A stretch of DNA of 64,000 nucleotides from Acholoe squamosa (taxonomy: Eukaryota; Annelida; Polychaeta; Phyllodocida; Polynoidae), in contig OX439039.1 in the NCBI GenBank assembly GCA_949317995.1, forward strand, positions 72,984,002 to 73,048,001, written 5' to 3'. Positions 43,401 to 54,458 of this stretch are shown here, piece by piece; position 1 is the stretch's first letter, and every line of letters starts with the position of its first letter. The position numbers and the translations under genes were made by a program. Under the pieces are notes generated by a model. That model worked only from the letters and a program-made list of their open reading frames with translations. It ran no database searches and was not told where the DNA came from.

Positions 43401-45777
43401 TCATGAATTATCCATTGGTTACTTGTTCACCATAGAACAAGAGATGTAAATGGATTGATGGTAACATGGGATTATTACCTAGTCAGGTTAGTAGAACTTT
43501 CCAGACTGATTAATGTCCCTGTCATCGTTTTTTATGGGTATACATAATAATTATGGTACAGGTGTCAGATGACCATCGCCAGTGCACAAGCCATTGTTCA
43601 GTACTATATTCGAGCATCATTCCAGTAAACACACATTCGTAGATAGACGATATATCTACGTAGGATTTTGGTGCCAACTAAGTACATTTGCTTGGTATGT
43701 GGAGGTTCAAACGTCAAGGATTAGTTATGTTCTAGATACTTAGATGTCAGAATTATGTTCTGCTATGTCTTTAGACGTAGATTTACATCGAAATATTATG
43801 TATTTCTACATTCCCAGCACGTTTTTGAGAGGAAGAAAGACCAATTTGAACAACTCTATCACCTTTTTTCAATGATTGCAATACAAAGTTTGACTATATT
43901 CCTCATGTCATTATCTACATAAATTGATGTTGAATTAATGCAGAAATGAATCATGTAATTCAATTCTGAAACAATGGCTTCATCCCTTTTTTGTGCACAC
44001 TCAAGGCTCAACTTTTAACTTAGAATTCTTCTGGGCGGTCCATCCATTACAAGACATGACCCCTTTGCATGGTGCAGATGACCCGGCTAGGCTCTGTCCT
44101 TCTCTAAAATGATTGTATAAGGTGTTTGACCACTCATGATGTCTAGGTGGGTAGTCTATGATTATTTTTCATACATTATCACTACAAATATATTGCATGC
44201 TTGAATACTAATGTTGGGTTTAATAAAACCCTGCATATATCCTCACTGATGTGACATGTTTCATTCACGTATGATATGGAATGCCCATCCTAATACAATC
44301 ATAGTCTAAGTGGCCACCTGGTGAGATAAGCTGGAACTAGGTTTAGACAGAGACCAACCCTTACTTTTTAGAAGTAAAAGACATGCCAATCACATATCAC
44401 TATGGTTTGAAAAATTCGTCTTTAAACATAGTTTTAAATGAAGTAGAAATACGTATTTCAGAGGACTATGTCTCTAGAACATAAGTAAACCTTATCGTTT
44501 GAACCTCCATATACCAAGCAAAAAAATCATAATTCAGAGCAATTGGTAGACACCAAACCTAGTTATACCAAAAAGCTACGTAGCGTTTTGGTATGGTGAT
44601 TACTGGGATCTGATCCAGTACTGCACTACGTGTTTCAAATGACTATTATATCAATTACAACATTGTTTCGCTTTGTTTCTTCAGTGTTATCACTAACCGC
44701 GTTCATTTAGACATGAGGAATAGCTCTATATAATAGATTTAACCTAAAGTCTACAACCTAAAGTCATAATGTTTTATGCAGTATAACAGTGCTGAGTATC
44801 CATCTCTGAAATAGTTAAAGAGATATACACTGTAGGTTTCGTGTGCAGGACTATTATATTTTCGCGCATCTAAATCTTTGCACACCTAGCATAGAAAGAC
44901 ATTTTCAAATAATGATTGCTAATCTGGACTTGTCAAGTTCAATGACAAATTAAGATTGTTTAGTACAATGTACTAAAGAGTTAATTTGTTGTTGTTTTTT
45001 TAGACCCAGAATTTACTCGAAAATAGCGGCCGTGCAACTCATTTCTAGATTAAACCTGTCACGGGTATCAGGAGGCTGTTGCAAAAAGGAATTAGATTCT
45101 CACTGTAAACTCACCTTCCAGTCCATCAACAATTCTCCATCCTGAGAAGCCACTTCCCACCTTATACTGTAATGGAATTGACTTTCTCTGAATCAGATTG
45201 TGTTGTGAAAAGTTGGGGGAACTGGTTTTATGATTGGTTCCACCTAAATGCTTCCCATAATTTTGCCTCCGTAAGTAGGCCAGGGAATTGTAGGAAGGAA
45301 CTAGCCGGGAGTTGGTTCTTACTTAAGAAGTATTTAACAATTCATGACCACTCCTGAATCACTTCTATGATCAATCACCCTTTTGTCAACAGAACAGAGA
45401 TTTGGTTCCCTGAGGTTAGTCAGTTCGGATTTGGGAATAGCACCTCTGACTGAACTGGAGGCTGTTGCTTTTGGAAGAGGCTCATATGATTGTCCTGAAC
45501 TCAGGATGCGGCTCATACGAGGGTATTTGACATTAGGACCATACTGCCAATTTTCAAGTACCAAGTACTTATAGCATCCTAACTTATGACGCAGCTAATA
45601 TTGAACAACAAGGGTGTAGCTTATGTGCGAAGCTAGACTATTTACGGAACAATTCACATACATAGAACTTGCATACAATTGTAAAACCAAAAGAAATCTA
45701 AATCTAAAAGATGAAATTAACTCACCTGATGTGTAATGTATTAGGTACGCTACACACATGGGCCTAAACCAACCCAT
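34407..45777 (-). CDS. nicotinic acetylcholine receptor-like subunit, copy B (intact)
   Basis: Same fold and exon plan as copy A. Exons: 45777-45726, 38679-38525 (a second acceptor 3 bases on is possible), 38185-38141 (45 bp), 36996-36887 (110 bp), 36524-35971 (554 bp) and 34840-34407. All junction phases agree. The first exon encodes MGWFRPMCVAYLIHYTS, a signal-like start; an in-frame ATG at 45840 would extend it by 21 residues. The Cys-loop C-x13-C with FPFD, the GER sequence before membrane segment 2, and segments 1-4 are all present. The loop-C region lacks the Cys-Cys pair, so it is non-alpha. Introns are much longer than in copy A because of inserted repeats at 34.9-35.8, 37.3-37.9 and 39.2-41.4 kb. 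Over the 554-bp exon it is close to A and more distant from C and D. Confidence 0.88.
34900..35785. repeat. insertion rich in CTAAACATGTTTA motifs (intron of copy B)
   Basis: The matching intron is 256 bp in copy A but 1,130 bp here. The surplus carries many AAACATGTTTAG and AAACATCTAAAC motifs in both orientations and a 24-bp tandem repeat at about 35024-35088. It ends with TTTTTGCAGTGTATGG, which looks like an element terminus. Confidence 0.5.
37288..37933. mobile_element. TIR element, 0.65 kb (intron of copy B)
   Basis: CCAGGAGGTTAATTCAAAA (37288-37306) and its inverse at 37915-37933 differ at one base of 19. Subterminal ATCACTACCCCAGCGATGG and its inverse continue the symmetry. It explains why this intron is about 1.14 kb against 250 bp in copy A. 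Confidence 0.75.
39166..39626. repeat. left arm of a 460-bp inverted repeat
   Basis: Begins AGGGCCTAAACCCATTA and contains AATCGGCC, GATTATAGCATAATCGG and GGGTTCATACAAACCTACCT. Matched in inverse by 40897-41355. Confidence 0.75.
39690..39950 (-). other. intron block conserved between copies A and B
   Basis: Clear similarity to 25240-25500: both have CACATG(T/G)GGGATTT, a variable stretch, TGCTTTTA(T/C)TG, AATATTGTA and TTATTTTTGGAGAGA in the same order. It lies in the first intron of each gene, so the duplication included this intron. It may be an old repeat or a conserved regulatory piece. Confidence 0.5.
40674..40806. mobile_element. small imperfect-palindrome MITE
   Basis: GATGTATCCACTGCGACGGA and the inverse of GGATGGTCCATCCATCGG...CACTGGATGCACC give ends with repeated ATGGACCATCCATC. 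No coding. Confidence 0.45.
40897..41355. repeat. right arm of a 460-bp inverted repeat
   Basis: Inverse of the arm at 39166-39626, ending TAATGGGTTTAGGCCCT. Similarity runs nearly the whole length with substitutions and small indels. Confidence 0.75.
42549..42622 (+). repeat. three 21-bp tandem units ending in a perfect hairpin
   Basis: Units at 42549, 42570 and 42591 (GTAAGGCGTGCGGTTATCCA). The third is followed by GGATAACCGCAC, giving a 12-bp perfect stem with a single-base loop at 42598-42622. Confidence 0.9.
42674..42750 (-). mobile_element. tRNA-derived SINE head
   Basis: On the minus strand an A-box-like TGGCGCACTGCATAGGGG is followed about 25 bases later by a B box GGTTCGAGCCC (42687-42697). 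This is the promoter arrangement of RNA polymerase III SINEs. The fold is degenerate. Confidence 0.55.
42790..43190. repeat. GC-rich repeat cluster with a second tRNA-like SINE head
   Basis: The motif CGCTGTCCGCTGCCGGGCG or a close variant occurs four times (about 42808, 42885, 43012 and 43146), usually after GCCGTGTGCG. Between them, 42918-42990 on the plus strand has GGTGGTCTAGCGGTTAGCGC and GGATCGAGCCCC, A and B boxes of a tRNA-derived SINE. GC content is far above the surroundings. Confidence 0.6.
43302..43424. mobile_element. snap-back palindrome (fold-back MITE)
   Basis: CAATGGATAATTCATGAC (43309-43326) is a perfect inverse of 43400-43417. The symmetry continues inward through CTAACACACAC to the centre CTCGGCCTACGGCCTCG. 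The whole 120 bp can fold into one hairpin. Confidence 0.8.
43425..45725. other. rest of first intron of copy B
   Basis: No exon seen. A 12-bp-arm palindrome CCAAAAAGCTACGTAGCGTTTTGG lies near 44568. Short open frames at 45172-45574 have no motif. Confidence 0.4.
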
Positions 45778-45960
45778 GTTTACAGCAGTAAGGTAAGCAG
45801 ATGTTTTAGAGTAGTGGTGAGAATGGCCATGCAGCAGCAAGTTCTGCTCCTACTAGTCAGTACATGTAGATCTACAGCCTCCCAGCATGAAGCAGGGTTA
45901 TCCGTGCGCATGTGCTGCTGACGCTGCGTTTGTGGCACAGCTAGGAACGCAGGCAGAGTG
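45778..45960 (-). promoter_or_regulatory. 5' region of copy B
   Basis: Shares CATGCGCA, CTTCATGCTG, GCAGAACTTGCTG and TGCATGGCCAT with the corresponding region of copy A. No TATA box seen. Likely promoter and 5' UTR. Confidence 0.5.
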
Positions 45961-48170
45961 GGGTGAGAGAGGGTGATACATGTGCAGGGCCTGGTGTGTA
46001 TGGGAAGGCGAAATCAAATTATCATTCTCATCAAATTTCACTGTAAAAAAAAAAAGAAGTGACCAAATGAAATCTGGTATCTGATTTCAGATTGGGAGTG
46101 TGCTGTGGGCTCATGGGATGAATAGAGAGAAAAAAAAGCAGAGAAGAAAATCCTGAAGTGTCTGCGCACACATTGGGCTCTGCATTATAGAGGCCTAGGT
46201 CAGTCGTTTCTGAAACCTCCCCTGGTGGGAGGGTGATGTGGGCAGAGGCAGTGGGGCTCTAAACCTCTGGGTAATAGAAAGTGACAGAGGGATTTCTCAA
46301 AGTCACAAAATCATTGATAAGTTGGAAGAAAACTTTACAAAAAATCTAAAACAAATCAGGAATTTAAACTTGAGGAAATGTAGAAGAAAAAAATCAGTCT
46401 ACTTCATAAAAGAAATTACCTCTTTAAGAAAAATAAAGAGATTTGTAAACCAGGTGTCAGTAGTAGAAGGCCTCAATTGGACCCTTATCTTATCTCATAT
46501 CTCCCATCTTCTAACAACTCCTCCCGACTGACCACCAACTGTATATCAGAGTTGGCCCATGCAGGTTTTGTCAAAGTTAGTTCATTGCTCTACAACATCT
46601 TTTTTTACTTTGTGGTCAAATTACTAGTCATTTACATTTGAACGATGACTCAGTCTGAATCAAAATGGCAAACTGAGAAGTAGGAAAGTCCCTTTTCAGA
46701 TTTGAAAGATTAATGAAATTCTAAGAGTTGTAAATATGTTTTTATTGATAGATATATAGCCACATCCTCCAAAGGAAAAAGGAAACAATACATAACAAAA
46801 AAGATCCCTCCCGGGGCCTAAGTTTAATATTCCTTTTAATATAATAGGCTAGCAGTCTCCACTCTGGTCCAAAATGTAATTTCTCCAATTGTCTTAGCCG
46901 CCCCCAGTAAGATTGCCTGATCATCAGGGATTCGTTTTTTGCCTGACACATTGGGAGAGGCCTCATGACCCCCTAAGGCCACAAAAAAAAACTCTTCTTT
47001 ACTATGCCCACACCTATAAGTCCCAATGTTTTTGCAGCCATAAGCATTTCCTTGATAGGTAAAACCGAGGCAAGCCGGGGAGGGGTTCCACAACTGCACA
47101 AAATAAAATGATACTGGTAATGGTACATATGTATTACTATATGTTATAGCTCTATTGATTGTAATGATTGTTGCCACATGGCTAATGAGCTACTTTCCTA
47201 GTTTTAAGCTGAATCTCACATTTATATGGAATACATATCAAAAATTGACTCTCATGCACACACAATGTGCCAAACCAATAGACACGGCATAGAATGCCTG
47301 GACAAAACTGAACTGTAAAGGTGATACACATGTTATCATTGATGAAAAGTAGTTAATACCATATGACTAAAGTCAATGGATTGCAATCCACCAATTTCGA
47401 TTCGATTCAATGTAAGAATTACCTTACGACCACCTTCCACGTGAGATTACATTGAATAAAAGAAGTCGCCTGACTTCATTGAAACGAAAAAAAGGCAGAC
47501 TTTATGACGATAAATGAACACAAAGTGTTATTGTCCCGTGTATTTTCATATCAACATATCCAAGGGGTGGAGCTTGTTTAAGGATGCGCATCCTCAAAAT
47601 AAACTCTCCAATTTTCATTGTGTGTTTGGTAAAGTGGGACACTTGCTACAAGTAAAGTGGAACAACTTATGGGACTCATTTACTCCACTGCAACAAATCA
47701 GGATCAATATCATAATTATTACATTTCAAAGAAAAAGAACTTAATTTTGAAGTATTGAAGTAATGAATTGAAAAAAAAACCAATGAAATCCATAACAGGA
47801 TATTCATAGGACCAGATCGAATGGATGAATCATCTGGCATATAGTCGGCCAAAATGTAGTGTGGGGGGCCAAGGTAGGATTTGGCACACAACTGACATGG
47901 TGTGCACAACTGACATGGTGTGCTCGGGAATGGCAGGCAGTGGGAATGAATCTTTTCTTTAAAAGAGAGGCTGGTGACTGAAAATAAGTGGCATAATACT
48001 TTTTATTTGAATTTAGGCCTATATCTATGCTTCCTGAACCCATCCCCAATTGCTGCTCCCATGCCCACACACTGGCAATGTCACAGAAAGTGGACATCTA
48101 ATTACATGCATAGTGGGTATTGCTGTGACACTAATGTTCTAAATGCGAGGGTTATGACTAGTGCTCCCAT
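45961..48170. other. intergenic, no supported gene
   Basis: A 97-codon plus-strand frame at 46238-46531 and a 113-codon minus-strand frame at 47177-46836 lack recognisable motifs, splice partners or coding signs. Confidence 0.4.
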
Positions 48171-49169
48171 CCCATGTAGCAAGCCCGCATAAGGCTAACT
48201 CATTTGGGCACAGAGAAGCTTCAAAATGGGCAAACACTTTGGGCACAGATTGGTTTCAAGGTGGGCACCCCGAATCAGGCATAGATCAGTTCCAAAGATA
48301 ATTCCCCAGACAGGGTTGAGGATGGGTTTGCACAAGGCATACTGAGCTGGGAGTTCTGAACTTTGACACTAGATGACCCCACTATGTCTGATATACAGCT
48401 TTCCCCCATGTCAGTATTGATTTTCTTTAGTATGATGTAACAGAAATAGGCTAATAAATCATAAAAATCATAACATTACACATATTTTCTCAGAGTTATG
48501 ATCCACTGGCAAAATACATTTGAAATGTGCAAAGTTAGGTGATGTCAGCGGTTTTTAATGTGACTACACCATACCTGTGGTAATCATTTTATATTGAAGT
48601 ATGCTACCCATTGGGAGGCACTATGAACTTGAAGGCTAGCATGTTACTGGACTAGGTGTGGTTGACATGCCTTGGCCAACTAAGTTTTAATTGATGATTC
48701 TACTCTATTTAATTGTGATAATGGGGAGAGTAATACAGTATGTTTAGTCTCCCTCCAACTATGGAGCCCAAAGGGAGGGGCTAGCACCTGGGGGCTAGCA
48801 GAGCATTTCCAGGGTTCAAAACTTAAGAAAATGAGGAAAAAATAGATTTTCTTTAATATCTATCCCAGATGGCGCCACCTGATCAAGGTGGCCAGCCCAC
48901 TTTCAGCCACATCAAAAACCCATGTTGACCCCAAAATGATATATTTTGACCAGATGGCGCCATGTGATCAAAGTGGGCAGCCACATTAAAAACCCATGTT
49001 GAACCCAAACCCACTCTGAGAATGATCTGTGCCCATATTGGTTAACCCAGTGTGGCCCACGCAGCTCACTGAGGACAGAAACTGTCAGCAGCCCATTGTG
49101 ACCCACATCGGAAGCCACACCAAATAAAGTGTGGGCCACAGTAGGGTCACACCACCTTTGCTACCTGGG
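48171..49169. mobile_element. CCCAGGTAGCAA-family TIR element, 1.0 kb
   Basis: CCCATGTAGCAA (48171-48182) and TTGCTACCTGGG (49158-49169) are inverted ends with one mismatch. Subterminal TGGGCACAGA at left and GTGGCCCAC or TGGGCAGCC at right match the element at 20.2-22.2 kb. Inside, GATGGCGCCA(C/T)(C/G)TGATCAA and AAAACCCATGTTGA each occur twice, a local duplication. Non-autonomous. Confidence 0.65.
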
Positions 49170-49680
49170 ATATTACAACTTAATTTTCTAAAATACACTG
49201 AGTCCTAGAATATGAGGGGGTGGGAAGGGCAAGAGCTGTTATGATACATGGTATCTAGTATGCAATAAGATTCCCTTAAGGATGATGAAAGACAGCAGCC
49301 CACCTACTTTCAGAGAATCAGTGGTAACCCCCCCCCCCCAACTGCCCCAGGACCATGCATGATGGTATTTCTAATTTCATGGATGGAAATTTCTTACATA
49401 TTTTGGAATTTTTTGGTATCAAATAACTCTATTTACATTGATAAAGCCATCTGTATGTGCAAGTGGGTTCTAAAATGAAGATTTAGTGTGAAAGAGAATC
49501 AGTTGCATTCTTGATAGTTCTGAAATGCTATTATATATGAAACTTATAAGAATGACTAATCATTAAAATTTTTCGTGAGCTGAAAGGATACTAATAGCTG
49601 TAAGTTATCTGAATAAAGTGCAGCTTGATATTTATATGTCATCATGTTTAAGTACAAGTTATCAAGTGAGCAGAATGTCT

Positions 49681-49688
<8 letters not shown>

Positions 49689-49742
<54 letters not shown>
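49689..49742 (+). repeat. (AT)n microsatellite
   Basis: About 27 TA units. Confidence 0.95.
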
Positions 49743-49745
<3 letters not shown>

Positions 49746-51683
49746 TCCAACAAATGCATAAAGTTTGCAATGTTACTATATTACCCTAATGCCATCACTA
49801 GCTATTTATTTGACTATTTTTTATGTATCAGCAGATTTTTTCAAAGAAAGTGCAGGTATCAGGATGATGATAACATTTTGAAAACATAATTACTCTTCAA
49901 TTAGGGAACAAAGCATGCAGAACAGAGAGATAAAACATATATTTCTTTAAGATAAGGAAATATTACTCCTAGCCAAGAGAAAAATTTGGTTTTAAGGTCA
50001 CAACCTTAGTTGTCCCACTTGACCTGGTGTCCCACTTTAACTGAATTTACCCTACATAAGCAAGCAAAGGTACACGAGTGGGAAGGATGGGGGAGCTAGG
50101 TGTTTGCTTGTTGGTGTGGTACATGCTGATGCGGCAAACAAACTGCAAGTGCGATACACCTTCTCCCATCCTTCCCAGGAGTGCTCCTTTGCATTTATCT
50201 CATGGTTACATCATCTACTTACATCATCTTGACACGATTACATCATCTACAATCACTTAAATCCAAAAGAATCTGTAGACCCGTTCTGGATGTGCGTAAC
50301 TCTTGTTTACAGCGCCATTTTGAAACAATAGCTAGGGATCCACTAACCACAAATCTCTTGCGAGTTGCACCCATGCGTGTGGTCTCGCAGAGCCGTCGCA
50401 AATATCAAATTATTTTGATTTCTGTGAGAGTTCTCGCACGCCACTCAGATGTCTCATGAACACACTCCCAGCAGCAGATCCACTGCTGGAACCTTGTCTG
50501 CGATAAGACACGCATGAGTGCCAGTCACAAGAAATTCATAGCAGTGGATGCCCCACTTATGACATCATCAGAAGATCACATGACCAGGCAGTGTGATACG
50601 ACCATGTCGTATCACACACCTCCTGTGTGTTTCTTTGCTCCCACATAATGGGTATATTGACATAGAAGTGTTGTATTCACCAGGTCCTTAAAGCTGGTAT
50701 AAAATCTGGTATAGCTTTTTCTGATATGTATTTCACAGAATTGCATACCCCTCCCTATGTTATAGGGTGCAGTTTATTCTGGTAATAGCTGGCTCATTAT
50801 ACACACAATACAGGACATCAATTTGGCCAATTGGTGGGGAGGGAAACCACTTGGTTAATTATTAATGGTCACAGCCTCCTGGCAGCAGCACTGAGTGGCC
50901 TGCTCCCCTGCCACACATCAAAATCAAAGTCACCACCAGCAAGGAGTACAACTTTGCTTTATGGCTTCAGAGCAACTGTGCTGGTGCAATCAAGACTGGA
51001 TATAATGCTGGAAGTATTTTATTTTCACACAAATATATGCTTAAATTTAGCATGGTTAGAATTTACGAAATGGATTGAGATTTCATCAGAACATTGTAAC
51101 AAGTACTGTAATGATAGCCATGTAGAAAGTGGAAGATCCATATATTTGAGATCTTGTAGCAGCTTTAAATCTTAAACAAGGTTAATGCTACCGTGGGAAC
51201 ATCATTCATAATCTGGCTGTCAGCCCCAATCCGCCCTGCTCTCTCTTTCATTCATAATTTGATATGTTATCCCTGCATCTGTAAATTGTGTGATTATTAC
51301 TAGAATGTAAAATTTACTGATGCTTGACCTAAGGAAAAAAAAGTTCAAGCAGAGAACTAGCTCAATTAGCTTAGGATTATTCTTCCCTATAATGGATAGG
51401 GGACATTCTGGCTGATGATGACAGTTTTGAGTTTTCCAGTGAGATGAAGTTGTTTAAAATGGCTCAGAATATTGACAACATTTTGGCAACCAGTATGCCT
51501 CTGAACCTATTCAGGACCTACACTCATTTGGTGTCTTAGAGGTGGATTAGGCATGTTGACCATGCACTTCAATAGAATCTATACTTATTCAAGTCCTTTG
51601 TGCTTGAATAAACAATAATGGCAAGAAGCTTTAATTAGTGATTACGGTATGTTTCATATAAGGTAATACCTTTGTCAGGACGT
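49743..51683. other. intergenic, no supported gene
   Basis: Only short open frames without motifs. ACATCATCT(A/T) is repeated at 50208-50260. Confidence 0.4.
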
Positions 51684-51935
51684 CTATGGCCAATGGTGAC
51701 CATCTTGGATTTTGCAGAGAGTCAAAAATGTGTCTGTAATGTGTATTTCATTCATATTTTGCATCCCAATGTGGTTTTATGTGATGTTCAGGTCAGGAAA
51801 TGCATATTTGAGGTTATCTATGGCTGATGGTGGCCATCTATTTTTGGAAATGTCAAAATATCTCTATTTAGTATCTTTTACTTTTGTATTGCATCTCAAA
51901 GTGGTTTTATGCAAGTTTCAAGTCAGGAAAAGAAT
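51684..51935 (+). repeat. diverged 134-bp tandem duplication
   Basis: CTATGGCCAATGGTGACCAT at 51684 is matched by CTATGGCTGATGGTGGCCAT at 51818. GTGGTTTTATG and TCAGGAAA follow in both units. Confidence 0.6.
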
Positions 51936-54458
51936 GGAGAAATGAAATATCAATTAAAATTGAATTAATTAAATATTTTCCAACTTTTTATCTTCAGAGG
52001 GGGTGATGAAGGGGGTTAGAGCGCTCAAAATCAAAAACCAGTGTGATATTCTTGTTTTCCATGATGAGTACTATGTTTTGGGATGGGTACCCCAAAATAA
52101 TTGCACACCCCCGCCTAATATAAGCCAGTATCATATTGATACAATGTACATGCTAACCCATCCACCCCCCAACCCCCGTTGTCAAAGGCATCGAGCTTGC
52201 TCTATATGTGTTGTCAGACTCCTTCATGAATTCTAGGCCTAATAACTGAGCTCATAATACAAGGCAATATGTTTTGGTGACATGATCAGAATTAATATTA
52301 CTTGTGCTTATGATAAGTTGATTAGGTCAACAAGGAATGTATGAATTGTTGAATATCTTAATCAAGTTGATCAATTCAAATCTAATGGCCCTAATGTGGT
52401 ACTGGAATTCCACTAAAAATATTTAAGTCATCCAGTAGGATGAGTGACATTCCTTGTCAAGTCACGCCTTGAGGTAAGGTTACCAGTGCATGGCTGGGCT
52501 ATAGGGCTTAGTATTGAGGTCCAGTGGGTCCGCCATTGCTTGATCTTGGACCTGGCAAGATAAGCACTGATAACCGCCTGCATGGTGGGTACCAGGTGTT
52601 ACATAATGTACCTAAAAGATTCTGCAGTGAATGGAGGGAGTCATCTCATTGGTGGTAAATGTATCGCGGGTCAGCCCTATACAGCACTAGCACATTGCTA
52701 GTACTGAGAGAATCAGCCAGGGGACTCATGAAGGCTATATCAACATTTGGCCTCCTTGTATAGTTTACTTTGATGGTCTGTTTCTCATTTTCTACCTGAA
52801 GCTATTTTATAAAATTTAGATCTATGTATAGCAAATACCTCAAACATTAACTATAAGCTTTGTATAATTCTACTACTTTAAATACAAGAGAAATAAAACT
52901 TTGATATTTCAATAAGAGGTCACATATCACCCAGATTATTAAAGTACACCTAGGCCACTGTCTCCCTATCAAGCTAATCCACTCTCCTCACACCTGAAAC
53001 AATGGGCAGGTACTTAGGCTGGTTAAGATAGGGGCAGGGTGCAGCTTATCAGTGACCATTGTTCTGTGTTGGATGATGGGGGAGATAAGAGATTACCCAG
53101 AATTCTGTGATAAAATCCAAGATGGCGTCGGGGGCTAGGAACAAAGATGTCGACCTCCATACAGGAAGCCATCTGCCCTATACCTTGACTTAAAAATCAT
53201 GATACCTTGACAAGTTGTGCATGTCTCCTTCGCCTCTAGGTGATATTGGGCATGTAACCGTGTGCAATATGATTGGTAGATGGAGCATACGAATAAGGCA
53301 CGGCAATGTCTTTAGCTGACTTAAAAAGCCTATCCAAGAATGCTTAGCCAAATGACAATTTCTTGATAGTTATATAACGTGGGTAGCACTAACTGGTGAG
53401 CAGTCGTTGACCTAATCATCATATTTTGTGATTTTTATTGGATCGCTTAGTAAAAGAGACTCAATATATAAGACATAATTATAAAAATGATGATGATGAT
53501 AAAATTACAAATCGTAATATCATAATGAATAAATATTACATACTTTTATGTAGCAATGCTGGCAAAGGAAAAATGTGGATTGTCAGGAGGATACCACTCA
53601 TGAATAAATCAGAATAGTGAGCAACTCAAACAGAGGCAGTGAAAGATGGATTGCCATTTAGTTAGATATACTCCCATTTCAAACACAGGCTTCATAAATC
53701 ATAGTGTCAAGACCGACCCAATGCAATTGTCCTAGTTTCGTGCAGCCATAACACATTGAAGCCTCTCTTCAAGTCAGGTTTGGGTCAGCCCATGATCCAA
53801 TTTGTTGGTTTACAGCAACTGGCAATGAACTAGTTTCAGATTTAAATGATATGTTCTATTCTAGCCTAGAGGTTGTTGTTGTTTTTGGGTGGGTTTCTAT
53901 TGTGGAATTATAGATACTTCTCTACCACGGTAATGGTTCATACATTAACCTATCCTCATACATCTACTTTTTGCCTATATATTGTTCATGGTTAGTATAT
54001 GCAGTACAGGGTATGATTCATCAGGATGCATTTGCTCCTATGGAAATGTCCTATTCCGAGGTAGCAGGTTGTCCCATGGGCACGGCCATTGCTGGAGCTT
54101 GTTACCAGCGAGTTCTACTGATAAGACCTATCAGATGGGTACCAGTTGGCCCCCGAGAGGGTCGCAGTGAATAGTTGGGATTTTCTCATTACCTGATAAT
54201 CAAACCTGCTAAGTCTGTATATGTGATTTTTAGGAACTAATGCCTCTGAGACTTTACTCATGCATTATAAGCACTTGAATCCATGTGCATAATTTTTCTC
54301 TTGTGTTTTCTAAAAACCTTTCAGTTTGCCCATTTTCACCTTGGGCTGTCCATATTGTATGTATGTTCATAGTGTATTAGCATGCACTGCTGCCCCTGTG
54401 TTTGGATATTTGAAGCTCTACTCCGTTTGGGTTGATCTCAGACATATGTATTTATACT
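51936..54458. other. intergenic, no supported gene
   Basis: No exon or element with clear ends. Short frames at 53971-54174 show no motif. Confidence 0.4.

Noticed and set aside
49556-49889. Open frames coding Ile-Tyr repeats
   Set aside because: Translations of an (AT)n microsatellite. The same applies to 61050-61262.
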